A DNA stretch of 6,757 nt from an uncultured Peptococcaceae bacterium (GTDB lineage: Bacteria; Bacillota; Peptococcia; Peptococcales; Peptococcaceae): positions 1 through 6,757 of the forward strand of contig CABQBF010000140.1 in NCBI GenBank assembly GCA_902462325.1, in the 5' to 3' direction. This document shows, piece after piece, positions 5,482 through 6,757 of the stretch. The notes under the pieces were generated by a model. The model did not search any database. It worked only from the letters and a program-made list of their open reading frames with translations, and was not told the DNA's origin. The translations under genes and the position numbers were made by a program. Within the stretch, counting starts at the first letter, position 1. Each line of letters starts with the position of its first letter.

Positions 5482-5829
5482 ATGAGTATGGATATAGGAG
5501 AAAAAATCAAAGAAATAAGGAAACGAAAAGGACTAACACAAAAAGAATTTTGTGAACGAATAAACTGTAAACAAACTAAATTAAGTTATATAGAAAGAGG
5601 AACAAATGAACCTGGAATAAACGTTATAATTGAAATATGTAAAAAATTTGATATATCAGCAGATTGGCTATTACTAGACAAAAACTTAGACACAGCAAAC
5701 AAGCCGCTGGAAAGGAATTTTTCAAAACAGCAGCAAGAACTCCTAGAAATCACGGATAAAATGACAGACCAGCAACAAACCGAACTGCTGGGAGCCGTGA
5801 AAATGTTCCTCATAAAAAATCCGCAATAA
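5482..5829 (+). CDS. Cro/C1-type (XRE) helix-turn-helix regulator
   Basis: This 115-aa DNA-binding protein probably maintains or tunes the prophage state. The helix-turn-helix domain covers about residues 6-62: IGEKIKEIRKRKGLTQKEF, then the recognition region CKQTKLSYIERG, then NEPGINVIIEICKKFDISADWLL. The remainder (about 70-115) is Gln/Glu/Leu-rich and helical, suited to dimerisation. There is no protease-type C-terminal domain, so it is not a RecA-cleaved LexA-like repressor. AAAGGAGG lies 7 bases before the ATG at 5482; a second ATG two codons later is possible. It is the only rightward phage gene, divergent from the structural block, and flanked by a palindrome and overlapping promoters. 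No terminator is seen before the attachment site, so its transcript may run to the terminator at 5940-5965 in the host flank. Confidence 0.88.
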   Translation: MSMDIGEKIKEIRKRKGLTQKEFCERINCKQTKLSYIERGTNEPGINVIIEICKKFDISADWLLLDKNLDTANKPLERNFSKQQQELLEITDKMTDQQQTELLGAVKMFLIKNPQ

Positions 5830-5850
5830 TCCCCACAAACCACATACATA

Positions 5851-5878
5851 AAACAAAAAAATCATTGATACATAAACC
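5851..5878 (+). other. Second, degenerate dif-like site in inverted orientation (attP2-like)
   Basis: The centre TCATTG (5862-5867) is identical to that of the dif site at 5899-5926, which lies on the other strand. It is followed by an XerD-arm-like ATACATAAACC (7 of 11 against TTATGTAAACT) and preceded by a poor A-rich XerC arm. In single-stranded form, 5862-5877 and 5900-5915 pair at 13 of 16 positions around a 22-base loop, as in the folded attP of CTXphi. The site is degenerate, so confidence is moderate. Confidence 0.5.
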
Positions 5879-5898
5879 AAATGTAGTATAAATACACA

Positions 5899-5926
5899 AG
5901 TTTACATAACAATGATTATGCGAAGT
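5899..5926 (-). other. dif: dif site: right attachment site of the prophage
   Basis: Read on the minus strand: XerC arm ACTTCGCATAA, 6-bp centre TCATTG, XerD arm TTATGTAAACT. The XerD arm equals the Bacillus dif arm as I remember it. The XerC arm combines the Bacillus start (ACTT) with the widespread CGCATAA end. dif is where XerC/XerD resolve chromosome dimers and where many filamentous phages integrate. The XerC arm is on the host side; the centre and XerD arm are on the phage side, as expected after an XerC-mediated strand exchange. No phage integrase is present, consistent with use of host XerCD. Confidence 0.82.
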
Positions 5927-5939
5927 TTTAGAAGAAAAT

Positions 5940-5965
5940 AAAAAAGGAGTGGCTACCCCTTTTTT
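5940..5965. terminator. Bidirectional intrinsic terminator just outside the prophage
   Basis: The stem has A6-GGAGT and ACCCC-T6 arms (one mismatch) around a GGCT loop, with T-runs available on both strands. It lies 14 bp beyond dif, overlaps the stop of the leftward host gene remnant, and would stop that transcript as well as rightward transcripts from the phage regulator. Confidence 0.78.
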
Positions 5966-6052
5966 ATTCCCTAATTCTTTTTATCACTGACGGTGCGTCT
6001 GTATCACCAAGAACCATTTCTGTTGTCCCGAATAAATAATAAAAGGTTCTGA

Positions 6053-6108
6053 CTCGAATTGTTGTTTCATCTGCATAGATCTCGAATTGTTGTTTCATCT
6101 GCATAGAT
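6053..6108. repeat. Exact 28-bp tandem duplication in the host gene remnant
   Basis: Bases 6053-6080 are repeated exactly at 6081-6108. Because 28 is not a multiple of three, the unit is read in two different frames (as MQMKQQFE and as YADETTIRV). It shifts the frame unless compensated. Confidence 0.97.
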
Positions 6109-6111
6109 GAC

Positions 6112-6133
6112 TTTGATATATATTTGATATATA
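6112..6133. repeat. Exact 11-bp tandem duplication in the host gene remnant
   Basis: TTTGATATATA occurs twice in direct succession (6112-6122 and 6123-6133), 3 bases from the 28-bp duplication. Removing one copy of each repeat deletes 39 bases (13 codons) and restores a smooth reading, PLYIKVIYADETTIRV. Confidence 0.95.
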
Positions 6134-6273
6134 ACGGAATTACCGGAATATTTTTGGAATAAATTCCACGGTTGCACTTTTGAATTTCTTGCAGCATTTC
6201 TGCATCTACATATGCTTGGTATTCTTCTGGAACAAAAACTTTAGGCGCAGTTAAACAAGTACCAAGCAAGATA

Positions 6274-6426
6274 CTAAATAAATATTAGAACAATAATAAT
6301 GCACGCATACAGAAAAGTTTTGCTAGAAAACTTTTTATAGCAAAACAATAACAAGCTGCCGGGAATCAAAAAAACTGCAATTAATTGAATCAGCCATGGA
6401 CATAATATGAATATAGGTTCCAGCAT
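6274..6426 (-). pseudogene. 5' part of a broken membrane protein gene, or a 50-aa membrane peptide
   Basis: The 50-residue ORF starts at the ATG at 6426, with GGGAGG 11 bases upstream. It lies 21 bp after the stop of the preceding leftward gene, so the two look like an operon. It has a first membrane segment (about 5-30), a basic turn (KKFSSK, 31-36) and a second hydrophobic run (39-50) that ends abruptly at TAG. The next frame continues hydrophobically (SILLGTCLTA), which suggests a single-base frameshift within one gene reaching 5964. It could instead be a genuine short membrane peptide. The ORF contains a 9-bp hairpin (6317-6325 with 6338-6346). The family is not recognised. Confidence 0.5.
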
Positions 6427-6447
6427 ACGGTATTGCGCCTCCCGCTT

Positions 6448-6755
6448 TTACTTACTTTTCTCCGCTTTCATCTGCCAAAAACATTTGGTTAGATACATAC
6501 TGAACACCAATCCGAGGATTGCAAGAGAGCAGCAGATAGAATGTCCATAGTTTTCTAACAGGCTGAAAAAAGGCGCAAAGTTAATAATAAAAAAATGGCA
6601 GCAAAACAGACGGCGACAAAAATAGCACAACAATAGGCATGGGGTGCTATTTTTGCAACGCTTGGCAAAATCTCGTCAGTGTTTTGTGTTGTTTCTGAAA
6701 GTTCTACTGCTTGATATTTTTTGATAAACCGAATGATTGGAAACGCACTACACCA
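6448..6755 (-). pseudogene. Frameshifted membrane protein, 5' end beyond the window
   Basis: From the right edge one frame reads WCSAFPIIRFIKKYQAVEL and continues through a membrane segment (AIFVAVCFAAIFLLLTLRLF) to a stop near 6551. At or just before the T6 run (6571-6566 on the minus strand) a second frame takes over: SLLENYGHSICC, a second membrane segment (SLAILGLVFSMYLTKCF) and a charged tail to TAA at 6448. Restoring one T joins the two into a continuous protein with two membrane segments in about 102 residues, still lacking its start. A real frameshift mutation, a sequencing error in the homopolymer or slippage are all possible. The gene is co-directional with the next remnant. The family is not recognised. 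Confidence 0.55.
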
Positions 6756-6757
6756 TC

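Larger units (their letters stand above)
5964..6284 (-). pseudogene. 3' part of a broken membrane/exported host protein gene
   Basis: The open frame begins after an in-frame TAA (6287-6285) and encodes about 106 residues: a hydrophobic start (YLFSILLGTCLTAP), then an exported-type domain ending TTEMVLGDTDAPSVIKRIRE. The only start-like codon within it is a TTG at 6269, in the middle of the hydrophobic stretch. Two explanations fit. A frameshift near 6277-6290 may separate it from the two-segment ORF just upstream (6426-6274), making one gene with two membrane segments and a soluble C-terminus. Alternatively, an ATG at 6308 followed by MRALLLLF starts its signal peptide and a Leu codon has become TAA. 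I favour the first, because the upstream ORF stops abruptly inside a hydrophobic run. Tandem duplications of 11 and 28 bp have added 13 residues. The family is not recognised. Confidence 0.55.

Noticed and set aside
5586..5849. Leftward 87-codon open frame opposite the regulator.
   Set aside because: The regulator frame has a clear helix-turn-helix domain and strong ribosome site; this frame is its Ser/Cys-rich antisense shadow.
6053..6133. Tandem repeats considered as a CRISPR array or phage iterons.
   Set aside because: Each unit occurs only twice, directly adjacent with no spacers, and lies inside a coding remnant outside the phage junction.

Overview
The window reads as an almost complete filamentous-phage (inovirus) prophage integrated at a chromosomal dif site. 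The host is probably a low-GC Firmicute (Bacillota). Evidence for the host is the strong AGGAGG ribosome sites, the AT-rich consensus promoters, a pT181/NicK-type (Rep_trans) initiator, and a dif site whose XerD arm (TTATGTAAACT) matches the Bacillus arm as I remember it. The sequence does not show whether the host has one membrane or two. No database search was possible, so assignments rest on motifs, topology, length and gene order.

Phage part (about 1-5915). Nearly everything is on the minus strand and is transcribed leftward from a consensus promoter at 5418-5446. The order is a pV-like ssDNA-binding protein (5329-5051), a major coat protein precursor (5038-4763), a strong terminator (4756-4730), two tiny coupled membrane ORFs of 45 and 25 aa (pVII/pIX-like), a short Zot/pI-type ATPase (4503-3817), a secreted, C-terminally anchored protein (3832-3215), a 535-aa pIII-like adsorption protein (3210-1603), a pVI-like membrane protein (1606-1328), an intergenic region with two hairpins, and the rolling-circle initiator (1224-43). 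A putative nick site lies inside the 5' end of the initiator gene. Stop/start overlaps join most of the genes. A Cro/C1-type regulator (5482-5829) is the only rightward phage gene. Its likely promoter faces the structural promoter.

Right junction (5851-5926). A dif site on the minus strand (XerC arm ACTTCGCATAA, centre TCATTG, XerD arm TTATGTAAACT) marks the phage end. A second, degenerate dif-like site lies 20 bp inward in inverted orientation with the same 6-bp centre. This is the layout expected for a CTXphi-like folded single-stranded attP recombined by host XerCD, and no integrase gene is present. The matching left junction is not convincingly visible and probably lies before base 1.

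Host flank (5930-6757). After a bidirectional terminator there are two leftward membrane-protein genes, both apparently decayed. One has a frameshift in a T6 run. The other has a break inside its second membrane segment plus two tandem duplications (11 bp and 28 bp) whose summed length restores the reading frame.

How it would work: the initiator nicks the coding strand near its own start and drives rolling-circle replication. The pV-like protein coats the ssDNA. The Zot ATPase extrudes DNA through the membrane while it is packaged in coat protein, with pVII/pIX-like and pIII/pVI-like proteins as tips. The regulator sets the balance between lysogeny and production.
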